From Hyphomicrobiales bacterium (lineage in GTDB: Bacteria > Pseudomonadota > Alphaproteobacteria > Rhizobiales > Xanthobacteraceae): DNA of 64,000 bases. Below the pieces are notes generated by a model. That model was not told where the DNA came from, searched no databases, and saw only the letters and a program-made list of their open reading frames with translations. Where the stretch lies: positions 1 through 64,000 of the forward strand of contig JAJPKK010000114.1 of assembly GCA_021323775.1 (NCBI GenBank). The letters run 5' to 3'. Each line of letters opens with the position of its first letter. Position 1 is the stretch's first letter. Below, in pieces: positions 9,354 through 17,279 of the stretch. A program made the position numbers and the translations under genes.

Positions 9354-9451
9354 GCAGCCCGGACTGAGCGAAGCGAAATCCGGGATCCCGCCCGCGATGC
9401 GGGAGGCGCTCCGGATCGCTCCCGGGTTTCGCTTCGCTCACCCCGGGCTAC
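9354..9451. repeat. Dispersed inverted repeat, family A, copy 1
   Basis: GCAGCCCGGACTGAGCGAAG on the left mirrors a right arm reading CTTCGCTCACCCCGGGCTAC, around an internal GATCCCG/CGGGAG stem. The same core (GAGCGAAGCGAAA or GAGCGCARCGAAR, then CCGGG) recurs at 50280-50351, 53102-53190 and 61696-61788. The right end supplies the TAG stop codon of the monooxygenase that follows. Confidence 0.85.
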
Positions 9452-11073
9452 TTTACCATGCTTGCCCCTCTCACCGTATCTATTATCAGCCCCGCATCCC
9501 CCGGCGCGCTGTCGCCACGCCACGCCACGTGGCCGTCCGGCCGCACCAGGACCAGACGGCGTTCATAGAGTGCGGCTGCCTCCTCGTTGCGGATATCGTG
9601 GACCTTCAGAGGGATGCGCCGCTCGGCGGCGGCCTTTACAAGCGGCGCCGCGTCAGCCGGCGCCGTGCCGAAGCGCATCAGCACGAAGCCGCGGCCGAAC
9701 AGATCGAGCGTCGATCGCTCGGGCGCAAGCCAGAAGTGAGGCGCACGATGGCCAGGCCGTGCGGTCTGCACATAGGTCGCGACGTCATCGGGCGGCGCCC
9801 GACTGCCGTCGGGAACGCAGATCGGAGAGTTCTCATAGCGATAGCCGAGCTGGATGCCAAGGGTGAACCATTCCCGGCGCATGATGGCGGTGAATTTCGT
9901 CCCGAATGCGCGCCGGGCGGCATCGCCCGCAGGGCCAGGCTGGAAAATTTCCGGCGGCGGGGGATCCTCGCGCGTCGACAGCATGCGGGCGAGGTTGCCG
10001 GCGGCTTCCTCGACAATGCGCGCGGCGATCGGCCGCCGCTCCAGCTCGTAAGAGGCAAGCAGGGCCTCGCCGCCCCAGCCGGACAGGCGCGCCGCGAGCT
10101 TCCAGGCGAGATCGACCGCTTCCTGAATGCCGGTGTTCATGCCGAAACCCCCAGTCGGGGAAAGCTGATGTGCGCTGTCGCCAACGAGAAAGACGCGGTT
10201 CGTGCCGTAGCGATCGGCGTCCAGTTCGCGGCGCGTCCACGGCAGGATCGAGACGATGTCGAAATCGAACGCGCAGCCCACGGCGCGCTCAATAGCGGTG
10301 CGCAGTTCGGCTTCGCTGAGTTTCCGATATTTGCGGCTGCCGACCAGCGAAAACCGCCAGTGGTCGCGGCCGTCGATGGCGACGAGAGTCGCGAAGGTGC
10401 CCTCCGGTCCGATGAAGATGAAGCGATAGGCCGGCTTCATGTTGTGCAGTTTTTCGAGGCCTGCGCAGCGGAAGATGACGTTAGTGGTGTAGGTCAGCAC
10501 AGGATTGCCGGCGAGCGCGATGCCAAGTCGCTCGCGACATGGGCCGGCGGCCCCGTCGCAGGCGATCAGAAAGTCCGCCGCGATGGTTTCGCTTGCGCCG
10601 GCCGCATGATCGATCACTTGCGCTGTCACGCTATCGGGGTGTTCGGTAAAATCCACAAGCTCGGTTGAGTAGCGCCGCGTCACATGTGGAAACATGCCGG
10701 CGAACCGCGCCAGCACCGGGTCGAAGAAATTCTGCGGGCATCGCTCCCGCTTCTGCGGGCTCTGCGGCGGCGGCCTCTCCTCCCGTGGAGATGGGAACGG
10801 CTCGCGGCCGAGTTCGTAGCCGTTGGCGAGGCTCGTCACCCAGGCATTATCCTGGGGATAGTCGCGGTTATAACCGGCCGCCTCGACCCACGGCACGATG
10901 CCCCAGCGCCGGCAGAATTCCATCGTGCGGACATGGACCATGTCCATCCGAGGCTGGGTGATGCGGCCGTCAGTCTTTTCGATCAGCACGCAGGGGATGC
11001 CGCGCCAACCGAGATCGCCCGCCATCGCAAGCCCAACCGGACCGCCCCCCACAATCAAGACCGGCGTTTTCAT
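9448..11073 (-). CDS. FAD-dependent aromatic monooxygenase (PheA/TfdB/MhpA group)
   Basis: A class A flavoprotein hydroxylase that probably adds oxygen to an aromatic substrate using NAD(P)H. The FAD Rossmann motif is at the N-terminus (VLIVGGGPVGLAMAGDLGWR), the DG motif is FLIACDGAAGPCRERLG near residue 170, and the second FAD motif is VFLVGDSAHQLSPTGGFGMN near residue 300. The C-terminal thioredoxin-like domain expected for this group is present. The length of 541 aa fits MhpA-type proteins. The substrate is unknown, and no ring-cleavage enzyme lies beside it. A small membrane-protein gene lies 30 bases upstream on the same strand. Confidence 0.85.
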   Translation of the reverse strand: MKTPVLIVGGGPVGLAMAGDLGWRGIPCVLIEKTDGRITQPRMDMVHVRTMEFCRRWGIVPWVEAAGYNRDYPQDNAWVTSLANGYELGREPFPSPREERPPPQSPQKRERCPQNFFDPVLARFAGMFPHVTRRYSTELVDFTEHPDSVTAQVIDHAAGASETIAADFLIACDGAAGPCRERLGIALAGNPVLTYTTNVIFRCAGLEKLHNMKPAYRFIFIGPEGTFATLVAIDGRDHWRFSLVGSRKYRKLSEAELRTAIERAVGCAFDFDIVSILPWTRRELDADRYGTNRVFLVGDSAHQLSPTGGFGMNTGIQEAVDLAWKLAARLSGWGGEALLASYELERRPIAARIVEEAAGNLARMLSTREDPPPPEIFQPGPAGDAARRAFGTKFTAIMRREWFTLGIQLGYRYENSPICVPDGSRAPPDDVATYVQTARPGHRAPHFWLAPERSTLDLFGRGFVLMRFGTAPADAAPLVKAAAERRIPLKVHDIRNEEAAALYERRLVLVRPDGHVAWRGDSAPGDAGLIIDTVRGASMVK

Positions 11074-11103
11074 GAGTTGAGATCGGGTGACATTGGGGCC
11101 AGT

Positions 11104-11262
11104 TCATTTTGCCGGCGGCCTGTGCCCGGCCAGCATGATATAGGCCGCAACCATGAACCAGAAGGCGTAGTCACTGACAAAAGGAATGTAGGCGAATACT
11201 GCAACGACGGCGAGGCCCGCGATAATGAGAGAAACGACATGTACGCTGAAAATATTGAACAT
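11104..11262 (-). CDS. Small (52-aa) membrane protein
   Basis: A short reading frame starting MFNIFSVHVVSLIIAG and ending YIMLAGHRPPAK. It contains two hydrophobic helices (about residues 8-27 and 31-46), separated by a short YIPFVSDY turn. I consider it real because the hydrophobic pattern is clean, the start is an ATG, and the charged tail follows the second helix as expected of a tail-in-cytoplasm protein. The function is unknown. It lies 30 bases upstream of the monooxygenase on the same strand and may share its transcript. Confidence 0.6.
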   Translation of the reverse strand: MFNIFSVHVVSLIIAGLAVVAVFAYIPFVSDYAFWFMVAAYIMLAGHRPPAK

Positions 11263-11350
11263 TGCTTATGCCTGTACAATTTTGCCTCATTTGAATCTTG
11301 CGCGGGTGAAGAAGCTTCAGGCCGGGCCCGCGGCCGCCGCCCTGGAAACG

Positions 11351-11510
11351 GCCTTGATCGCTTGGATGCACTCTTGCGGGCGGCGGCAGCCGCTCAAGGG
11401 CGCCTGGCGCGCGTTTAATCGCGCTGCCCAAGCGCCGCTTAAGCAGTCGAGACCCTTGACCGGCTGCCGCCGCCCGCCATAAAGAGCATCCAAGCGATCA
11501 GGGCCGCGAG
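11351..11510. repeat. Large imperfect inverted repeat upstream of selA
   Basis: Two arms of about 55 bases (11351-11405 and about 11455-11510) share TGATCGCTTGGATGC and CGGGCGGCGGCAGCCG in opposite orientation. They surround a spacer of about 50 bases. The left arm has a 4-base deletion relative to the right arm. The right arm overlaps a 53-codon minus-strand frame (11439-11600, ending ALIAWMLFMAGGG...) whose coding status is uncertain. The remaining bases between 11263 and 11753 show no other gene. Confidence 0.7.
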
Positions 11511-11753
11511 CGATCGCGGCGTCGCCGCGCAACACGTCCTGATCCACTCGAAATTCAAAGAGCCACAATTCTTGAGCCCCCTTCGATCTTTCTCGTTCAT
11601 AATCGGCAAAGCCGTCTCGTGTCTATTTGGTGCAGGGGGCTCTCTTAGGCTTTGAGAGCGGGGCCGGCGCCTTGACATCTCCGGCGTAGCTGCGCGGCGA
11701 TGATGCCTGAGATAGAACGCTGCGGATATGAACGCAAACGACGGCTGAGCCGG

Positions 11754-13172
11754 ATGGCGAACACGCAAGCACAGGACCGGCGCGGCCTGCCATCCGTCGA
11801 TGCGGTGATGCGCAGCGCCGCCGCACGGGCGGCGGCGGAGCGGTTCGGACGTTCCGCCGCTGTCGACGCGGTGCGGCAGGAGCTCGCGGAACTGCGCCGC
11901 AACGGCCTCGCGGTTGCCGAGGACGATGCTGCCGCCCTGGCGCTGGCCCGTCTTGAAGCCGCCGACGCTGCGCGCCTCAGGCGCGTCTACAATCTCACCG
12001 GCACTGTGCTGCATACGAATCTCGGCCGCGCCGTGGTCGCGGAGACCGCAATCGCGGCGGCGGCTGAGGCGATGCGCCACGCCGTTGCGCTCGAATATGA
12101 TCTTCGCGCAGGCAGGCGCGGCGACCGCGACGACGTTCTGCGTGATCTATTGCGCGAGCTGACCGGCGCCGCGGACGCCACCGTGGTGAACAACAACGCC
12201 GCCGCGGTGCTGCTGGTCCTCAACACGCTCGCCAAGGGCCGCGAGGCGATCGTGTCGCGCGGCGAGCTGATTGAGATCGGCGGCGCTTTCCGCATGCCCG
12301 AGATCATGAGCCGCGCGGGCGCCAGGCTCGTTGAGGTCGGCACCACCAACCGCACCCACCTCAAGGACTATGTTGATGCACTGGGGCCGAAGACCGGCGC
12401 GGTGCTGAAGGTTCATCCGTCGAACTATCGCATCGAAGGGTTTACGGCGCAGGTTGCGGCGGCTTCGCTCGCCCCTCTGACGCGCCGCCACGGCGTGCAG
12501 CTGATCGACGATCTCGGCTCCGGCACCCTCATCGATCTCGCTGGCTTCGGCCTTCCCCACGAGCCCACGGTCGCCCAGGCGGTCGCGGCGGCCGACCTTG
12601 TGACGTTCTCCGGCGACAAGCTCCTGGGAGGCCCGCAGGCGGGATTCATCGTCGGACGCGCGGATTTGGTGGCGCGGATCAACAAGAATCCGCTCAAGAG
12701 CGCGCTGCGCATCGACAAGGCGCGGCTTGCCGCGCTCGAAGCGACGCTCAAGCTCTATCGCGATCCCGACCGGCTGGCCTCTCGCCTGCCGACGCTCCGC
12801 CTGCTCACTCGCCGCCCCGATGACATTGCCGCGATGGCATCCCGGTTGCGGCCCGCGATGCAGGAAAGACTCGGCGACGGCTTCACGGTGGATGTCGTGA
12901 AATGCGAGAGCGAGATCGGCTCAGGCGCGCTGCCTCGCCAGACCATTCCGAGCGCCGGGCTTGCGATCCGACCCATCGCGGCGCGCGGCGCCGGCCGTCT
13001 ACTTGCCGGTCTCGCGGCATCGCTGCGCCGCCTGCCCGTGCCGGTGATCGGCCGCATCGCGAATGATGGCTTGATTCTCGATTTGAGATGTCTCGATGAA
13101 GAAGGGGCGTTCCTGGAAAATCTGGCGTCGCTGCGGGCGCCAGCGGCTTACAGCGTGTCCCGGTCGACCTGA
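11754..13172 (+). CDS. selA: L-seryl-tRNA(Sec) selenium transferase SelA
   Basis: A PLP enzyme that converts seryl-tRNA(Sec) to selenocysteyl-tRNA(Sec) using selenophosphate, in the cytoplasm. The N-terminal tRNA-binding domain (GLPSVDAVMRS) is followed by the PLP-dependent core with YNLTGTVLHTNLGRA, the glycine/asparagine block TVVNNNAAAVLLVLNTLA and the PLP lysine in FSGDKLLGGPQAG. All of these match SelA. The length of 472 aa is normal. An upstream ATG would add 18 residues; the start at MANTQAQD was chosen because the known N-terminal domain begins right after it. The tRNA-Sec gene lies about 670 bases downstream, which strongly supports function. SelB and SelD are not in this window. Confidence 0.92.
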   Translation: MANTQAQDRRGLPSVDAVMRSAAARAAAERFGRSAAVDAVRQELAELRRNGLAVAEDDAAALALARLEAADAARLRRVYNLTGTVLHTNLGRAVVAETAIAAAAEAMRHAVALEYDLRAGRRGDRDDVLRDLLRELTGAADATVVNNNAAAVLLVLNTLAKGREAIVSRGELIEIGGAFRMPEIMSRAGARLVEVGTTNRTHLKDYVDALGPKTGAVLKVHPSNYRIEGFTAQVAAASLAPLTRRHGVQLIDDLGSGTLIDLAGFGLPHEPTVAQAVAAADLVTFSGDKLLGGPQAGFIVGRADLVARINKNPLKSALRIDKARLAALEATLKLYRDPDRLASRLPTLRLLTRRPDDIAAMASRLRPAMQERLGDGFTVDVVKCESEIGSGALPRQTIPSAGLAIRPIAARGAGRLLAGLAASLRRLPVPVIGRIANDGLILDLRCLDEEGAFLENLASLRAPAAYSVSRST

Positions 13173-13186
13173 GCCACTCGGTCGTC

Positions 13187-13219
13187 ATGCGCGGGCCTGA
13201 CTTGGCTTGGCCCGCGCAT
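13187..13219. terminator. Perfect hairpin after selA
   Basis: ATGCGCGGGCC, 11 bases of loop, then GGCCCGCGCAT: a perfect 11-bp stem 15 bases after the selA stop. There is no U-run. It belongs to a GTCATGCGCGGG...CCCGCGCATCCA type of palindrome common in this group of bacteria, so it may be a repeat that also ends selA transcription. Confidence 0.6.
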
Positions 13220-13405
13220 CCAATGCCTTCGCGAAAGCTTATGCGAAGCGGATGGACCTGCAGGTCAAGCCCGCGGGTGACGGCAGTGGATGGGTGAGCG
13301 CCGATTCCAGTCGACCGGGCGCCGCTCCAGCCGATCGCTGCGGCCTGGCGCCAAAGAGGGCCGCCTCCTGCATCTGAGGTCAGAACCTTCAAGGCTACAT
13401 AGCCC

Positions 13406-13436
13406 TTGACCTATGAGAACAAAACAAGAACAATAA
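13406..13436 (+). promoter_or_regulatory. Promoter with LexA (SOS) box
   Basis: The sequence GAAC-AAAACAA-GAAC at 13417-13431 is an exact match to the alphaproteobacterial LexA operator (GTTC-N7-GTTC on the other strand). It sits between a TTGACC -35-like hexamer at 13406 and an AATA-rich -10-like region near 13430-13436. This is where a repressor would block initiation. It lies 32 bases before the start of the small gene at 13463. Confidence 0.7.
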
Positions 13437-13462
13437 GCTGAGGTCAAGCAGGAGGCGTTGCG

Positions 13463-13744
13463 ATGAGCCGTCTGGGCCGTGCGAGGGGACGACTGCAAGC
13501 CGGCGCCTGTCCCTATCAAGTCGATCTCATCCCGCCGCTCGGCGGCTTTGATGACGCCGTCGAGGAAGAGATAATCCGGTTTCTGGAGCGACGCGCCGGA
13601 AGGTTCGAGGTGCGCGGGCAGATTGCAAATGGCGACGCTTTCATTCGGTATTGCTTCGCGCACCTGGCGGACGCGGAGGCCTTCCATGCTCAGTTTGCGC
13701 CAGTGGCCGAAAAGGCAATCCTCAGGAAAGCTGGAAAGCCTTAA
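13463..13744 (+). CDS. Small hypothetical protein, probably SOS-regulated
   Basis: A 93-residue soluble protein I cannot assign to a family. It contains YQVDLIPPLGGFDDAVEEE and an aromatic-rich centre (DAFIRYCFAHLADAEAFHAQ). No signal peptide or membrane segment is seen. The ATG is well supported by an AGGAGG ribosome-binding site 8 bases upstream. A promoter with a LexA operator precedes it. It lies between selA and the tRNA-Sec gene, but the LexA box argues that it is expressed separately, as part of the DNA-damage response. A helper in repair or cell-cycle control is one possibility, with no direct evidence. Confidence 0.75.
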   Translation: MSRLGRARGRLQAGACPYQVDLIPPLGGFDDAVEEEIIRFLERRAGRFEVRGQIANGDAFIRYCFAHLADAEAFHAQFAPVAEKAILRKAGKP

Positions 13745-13840
13745 GAGTTGATCCGAGGTTTCTTCTGCCGTTACTGGATTGCAGTCACGCGCCGGAGGCA
13801 GGCTAAGACTCTTTCGATCGCGTTCATATCGCTGCAAGAG

Positions 13841-13936
13841 GGAAGAGAAGCGTCCCCGGTGGGGCGTCCGGACTTCAAATCCGCGAAAGGGCCGCCTGCC
13901 GGTCCTTGGTGGGTTCGACTCCCACTCTCTTCCGCC
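13841..13936 (+). tRNA. selC: tRNA-Sec (anticodon TCA)
   Basis: The 5' end GGAAGAGA pairs with TCTCTTCC at 13926-13933, giving the 8-bp acceptor stem special to bacterial tRNA-Sec. The anticodon loop GGACTTCAAATCC carries TCA at 13875-13877. A long variable arm follows (GGGCCGCCTGCCGGTCC), and the T arm is GTGGGTTCGACTCCCAC. The discriminator base is G, as in E. coli selC, and the CCA tail is not encoded in full. With selA nearby, this shows the organism inserts selenocysteine at UGA codons. Confidence 0.95.
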
Positions 13937-14045
13937 CTCTCTGAATTCGAAAAAAGCATCGGCTCGAGCGCCGTTTGAACCCCCAAACGTCAGCAGAATG
14001 GATTATCAATGAAGGACGGAGCTGCATCGATTCAAGGAGCAAACT

Positions 14046-15149
14046 ATGGGCGACGGTCGGTTCTTTCGGTTCGCCATTATCGTCGTTCTCGCGCTGCTCG
14101 CCGCCTCGGTGGCGCAACCCTATGTTACGCGTCTGGTGTTAACCGACACCGCGCCGCGCCTGGTCGCGGCGCGCGGTAACCTCTCCGAGGCCGAGCAATC
14201 GATCACCGCATTGTTCGAGCAGGTGTCACCTTCGGTCGTGCAGGTCGTGGGGCGCCAGAGCGGAAACCCGTTTGAGGAGGAAAGTGCGGGCGTGCAATCC
14301 GGGACGGGATTTGTCTGGGACGGCGCTGGCGATATCGTGACCAACAACCATGTGGTGAGCGGTACGACAGACGTAGCAGTCCGGCTGGCTACGGGCGAGG
14401 CTGTCGCGGCTGATATCGTCGGCACGGCGCCAAACTATGATCTCGCGGTCGTCCGCCTCCGCAATTTCCAGGCGATGCCCAAGCCGGTCGCCATTGGCAG
14501 CTCCGCCGATCTCAAAGTCGGCCAATTCGCTTTCGCGATCGGCAATCCTTTCGGACTCGACCAAACGCTCACCTTCGGAGTGATCAGCGCGCTGCATCGC
14601 CGCTTGCCGACCAGTTCGGGCCATCAGATTTCCAATGTGATCCAGACCGACGCAGCGGTGAATCCAGGCAATTCCGGGGGCCCCCTGCTCGATTCGAGCG
14701 GGCGCGTGGTTGGCGTCAATACCGCCATCATATCGCCGTCCGGATCGAATGCCGGCATCGGATTCGCTATCCCGATCGACGTTGTCAACCGGGTCGTGCC
14801 TCAGCTCATCACCAATGGCCACGTGCCGACCCCGGGCATAGGGATCGTCGCCGTGAGTGAGCAGGCCGCGACGCGCCTTGGCGTCGAAGGCATTCCGATC
14901 CTGCGGACGCTTCCGAACTCCCCGGCCGAGCGCGCCGGCTTGCGCGGCGTCGACATGCGCACCGGCACCTTGGGCGACGTCATCGTCTCCGTGAACGACA
15001 AGCCGGTGCGGCGTCTCTCTGACCTGACAAGCGAACTGGACGAGGTCGGGGTCGGCCATGACGTGAAGCTTGGAATCATGCGCAACAATCGCCGCGAGGC
15101 GATCAACGTCGCGGTCGTCGACATTGGGCAAAGCCAATTGGGGCCGTGA
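14046..15149 (+). CDS. HtrA/DegP-like serine protease, membrane anchored
   Basis: A trypsin-like S1C protease for envelope quality control. An N-terminal hydrophobic segment (residues about 8-24) anchors or exports it. The catalytic triad is visible: His102 in TNNHVV, Asp132 in NYDLAVVRL, and Ser210 in NPGNSGGPLLD. One PDZ domain follows (about 255-360), so it resembles DegS or short HtrA forms rather than two-PDZ DegP. The length is 367 aa. An AAGGAG ribosome-binding site lies 7 bases before the ATG. It follows tRNA-Sec by about 110 bases and is probably transcribed on its own. Confidence 0.9.
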   Translation: MGDGRFFRFAIIVVLALLAASVAQPYVTRLVLTDTAPRLVAARGNLSEAEQSITALFEQVSPSVVQVVGRQSGNPFEEESAGVQSGTGFVWDGAGDIVTNNHVVSGTTDVAVRLATGEAVAADIVGTAPNYDLAVVRLRNFQAMPKPVAIGSSADLKVGQFAFAIGNPFGLDQTLTFGVISALHRRLPTSSGHQISNVIQTDAAVNPGNSGGPLLDSSGRVVGVNTAIISPSGSNAGIGFAIPIDVVNRVVPQLITNGHVPTPGIGIVAVSEQAATRLGVEGIPILRTLPNSPAERAGLRGVDMRTGTLGDVIVSVNDKPVRRLSDLTSELDEVGVGHDVKLGIMRNNRREAINVAVVDIGQSQLGP

Positions 15150-15177
15150 TTGCGTGCGATGTCCGATGCGCCGCAAG

Positions 15178-16158
15178 CTAATCGATGATCTCATCGGCGC
15201 GGGCGATCAGCCGCCGCGGCACCGGGATGCGCAAGGCGCTCGCGGTCTTGTTGTTGATGACCAGCTCGAACCTTGTCGGAAGCATGATCGGCAACTCGGC
15301 CGGCGTCGCACCCTTGAGAATCCGGCCCGCGTAAATGCCGGCCGCCCGGTACATGTCGTTGGTGACAGCGCCGTAACTCATCAGGCCGCCGAGCATCACA
15401 GCTCCTCGTGTGGGATAGATCGTGGCGAGCCTGGTCTGCGCCGCGAACGCAATGATCTGTTCCTGGCGGGCGGTCAGAAAGGGGTCGGGACTAATAATGA
15501 GCGCGCGAACGCGCTGGAGCGCCATCTGGGTGAACGCGGTCTCGATTTCCTGGTCGGTGCCGGCATCGAAAACAACCAGGTCCCGCCCCCTCAGACGGGC
15601 GGCGGTTGTCAGGTTTTCCACGTTGATTTCGAAGGTCGCCGACAAGCGCGAGTTGTCAAGATAGCCGACCAACGGCGCTCCGGGCCTTAGTTCGAGCAGC
15701 AATGCCAGGCGCTCGGATGCGGGTCCGGCCGAAGCGAAGTTCGCGCCCGTCATGCTGGCTTCTGGCCTGTTGAGGCCGTTCAGCACGCCGACTTCGACGG
15801 CATCGGACCCCAGCGCAAAAACAATCGGAGTTGACGAGGCGGCGTCCGCCAATGCCGGCATCGAAGCTCCGATCGCGACGATCACCGCGACGTGGCTGCG
15901 AACAAGATCGGCCGCGAGATCCGGCAATCGCTCGTACCGTCCGCCGGCGGCGCGGTATTCGATGGCGAAGTCTTGCCCTTCGACAAGGCCGGTTTCCTGT
16001 AATCCCCGTCGAATCGACGCAATCGCACTGGCGTATGGCCCTTCAAATGCGACGCCGTTGAGCAGGCCGACCACCGGCGTCCTCGGTTGCTGCGCGCGCG
16101 CCGCCAGCGGCCACATTGCCGCGGCGGTCAGTCCAGAGATGAACTCGCGTCGTCGCAT
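15178..16158 (-). CDS. ABC-type substrate-binding protein (PF04392-like), Tat signal
   Basis: A periplasmic solute-binding protein of the ABC_sub_bind family. It begins MRRREFISGLTAAAMWPLAA, a twin-arginine-type leader ending in ARAQ. The two-lobed domain follows with VVGLLNGVAFEGPY and TPIVFALGSDAVEVGVL. The length of 326 aa is usual. These proteins occur as large orphan families in Bradyrhizobium-like genomes, and none of the neighbours is a permease or ATPase, so the ligand and partner transporter are unknown. It converges on the HtrA gene, with about 28 bases between the stops. Confidence 0.85.
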   Translation of the reverse strand: MRRREFISGLTAAAMWPLAARAQQPRTPVVGLLNGVAFEGPYASAIASIRRGLQETGLVEGQDFAIEYRAAGGRYERLPDLAADLVRSHVAVIVAIGASMPALADAASSTPIVFALGSDAVEVGVLNGLNRPEASMTGANFASAGPASERLALLLELRPGAPLVGYLDNSRLSATFEINVENLTTAARLRGRDLVVFDAGTDQEIETAFTQMALQRVRALIISPDPFLTARQEQIIAFAAQTRLATIYPTRGAVMLGGLMSYGAVTNDMYRAAGIYAGRILKGATPAELPIMLPTRFELVINNKTASALRIPVPRRLIARADEIID

Positions 16159-16304
16159 TGTCGGCCTCTTCGATTGGTCCGATGCAGCTTATCGCCGCCG
16201 ATGCAGAAGGGGAACCGGATTCGCCGAAGAGTCTCGCGGGGCTGGCGTTCGCCGGGTGCAGTGGTACCCAGCGACCGAAACCGTCGCGCTTTACCACCGT
16301 CAAG

Positions 16305-17147
16305 TCATGGCCGAAACGCCGTTGCGGCTGCACGTGCACGCGACGGAAGCACCACCACCCTGGCGCCGACCGGCGTGCGCTGATAGAGGTCGATCACATC
16401 CTGATTGATCATGCGAATGCATCCGGATGAGACGCTCTTGCCGATCGTCCAGGGTTCGACCGTGCCGTGAATGCGGTAGAGCGTGTCCTTGTTGCCCTGC
16501 CAGAGATAGAGGGCGCGGGCGCCGAGCGGGTTGCCGGGACCGCCGTGCATGCCGATGCCGCTCTGCAGCTCGCTCATCACTTTTCTGAGCTCAGGCTGGC
16601 GGTCCAGCATCTCCTTGGGAGGATACCAGTCGGGCCATTCCTGCTTGTTGTGGACGGTCGCAACGCCCGACCATTCGAATCCGCTCCGGCCGACGCCCAC
16701 ACCATAGCGAATCGCGCGTCCCCCTCCCTCGACCAGGTAAAGAAAGTGCGCCTGTGGATCGATCACGATCGTGCCCGGCGGCTCGTCGGTGGGATAGTAA
16801 ACCGACTTACGGAGATAGGTCGGATCGACCTCCGACAACCGCAGGGCTGGAACCGGAAAAGGTTCGCCGCTCCTCGCCGCATAAATCGTCGAATATGAAA
16901 AGTCCCCGCCGCTGAAGGATGGCCGATTTGGCTCGCCTTGCCGATCGGGCGCGGGGGCGCCTTGCCAGCCGGGCTGCGCGCCCGGAGGGCAGAAAAACAG
17001 GAAACAGGTCTGGGCTTGGGCTGAGGCCCGTTCGGCGCCCAGCGCCGCGATGGCGGCGATGCAAAGCGTCATGCTGGCGCGCGGAAGGCTCAGCCTTCGT
17101 TGGCGAAGTACGATGGTCATTTCCGGCGGCTTCTGATGAGGTGGCAT
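16305..17147 (-). CDS. L,D-transpeptidase (YkuD domain), exported
   Basis: A periplasmic enzyme that crosslinks peptidoglycan or attaches proteins to it, using a catalytic cysteine. A hydrophobic export segment (MTLCIAAIAALGAERASA) is followed by a proline-rich linker and the YkuD domain from about residue 110. The active-site block reads HGTVEPWTIGKSVSSGCIRM, with the catalytic Cys in SSGCIRM. The length is 280 aa. A second possible start lies 9 codons in (MTIVLRQRR). It stands alone between an orphan binding-protein gene and a pseudogene on the opposite strand. The 146 bases upstream of the binding-protein start show nothing else. Confidence 0.88.
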   Translation of the reverse strand: MPPHQKPPEMTIVLRQRRLSLPRASMTLCIAAIAALGAERASAQAQTCFLFFCPPGAQPGWQGAPAPDRQGEPNRPSFSGGDFSYSTIYAARSGEPFPVPALRLSEVDPTYLRKSVYYPTDEPPGTIVIDPQAHFLYLVEGGGRAIRYGVGVGRSGFEWSGVATVHNKQEWPDWYPPKEMLDRQPELRKVMSELQSGIGMHGGPGNPLGARALYLWQGNKDTLYRIHGTVEPWTIGKSVSSGCIRMINQDVIDLYQRTPVGARVVVLPSRARAAATAFRP

Positions 17148-17279
17148 TGGAGAACCCCAACCGGAGCGGATTGTTCCTCGCAGGGCTCTGCGAAAAACCT
17201 ATGTCCGATGCTTCACACAATGCTAATGGCAAAAGGGCGGCCAAAATTCGGCAGATCGCCATTCGATCGGCTTTAGGAG

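Noticed and set aside
9310-9441. A 44-residue N-terminal extension of LptF
   Set aside because: It is translated from the family A inverted repeat; the family start (SIDRYIFR) lies at the later ATG.
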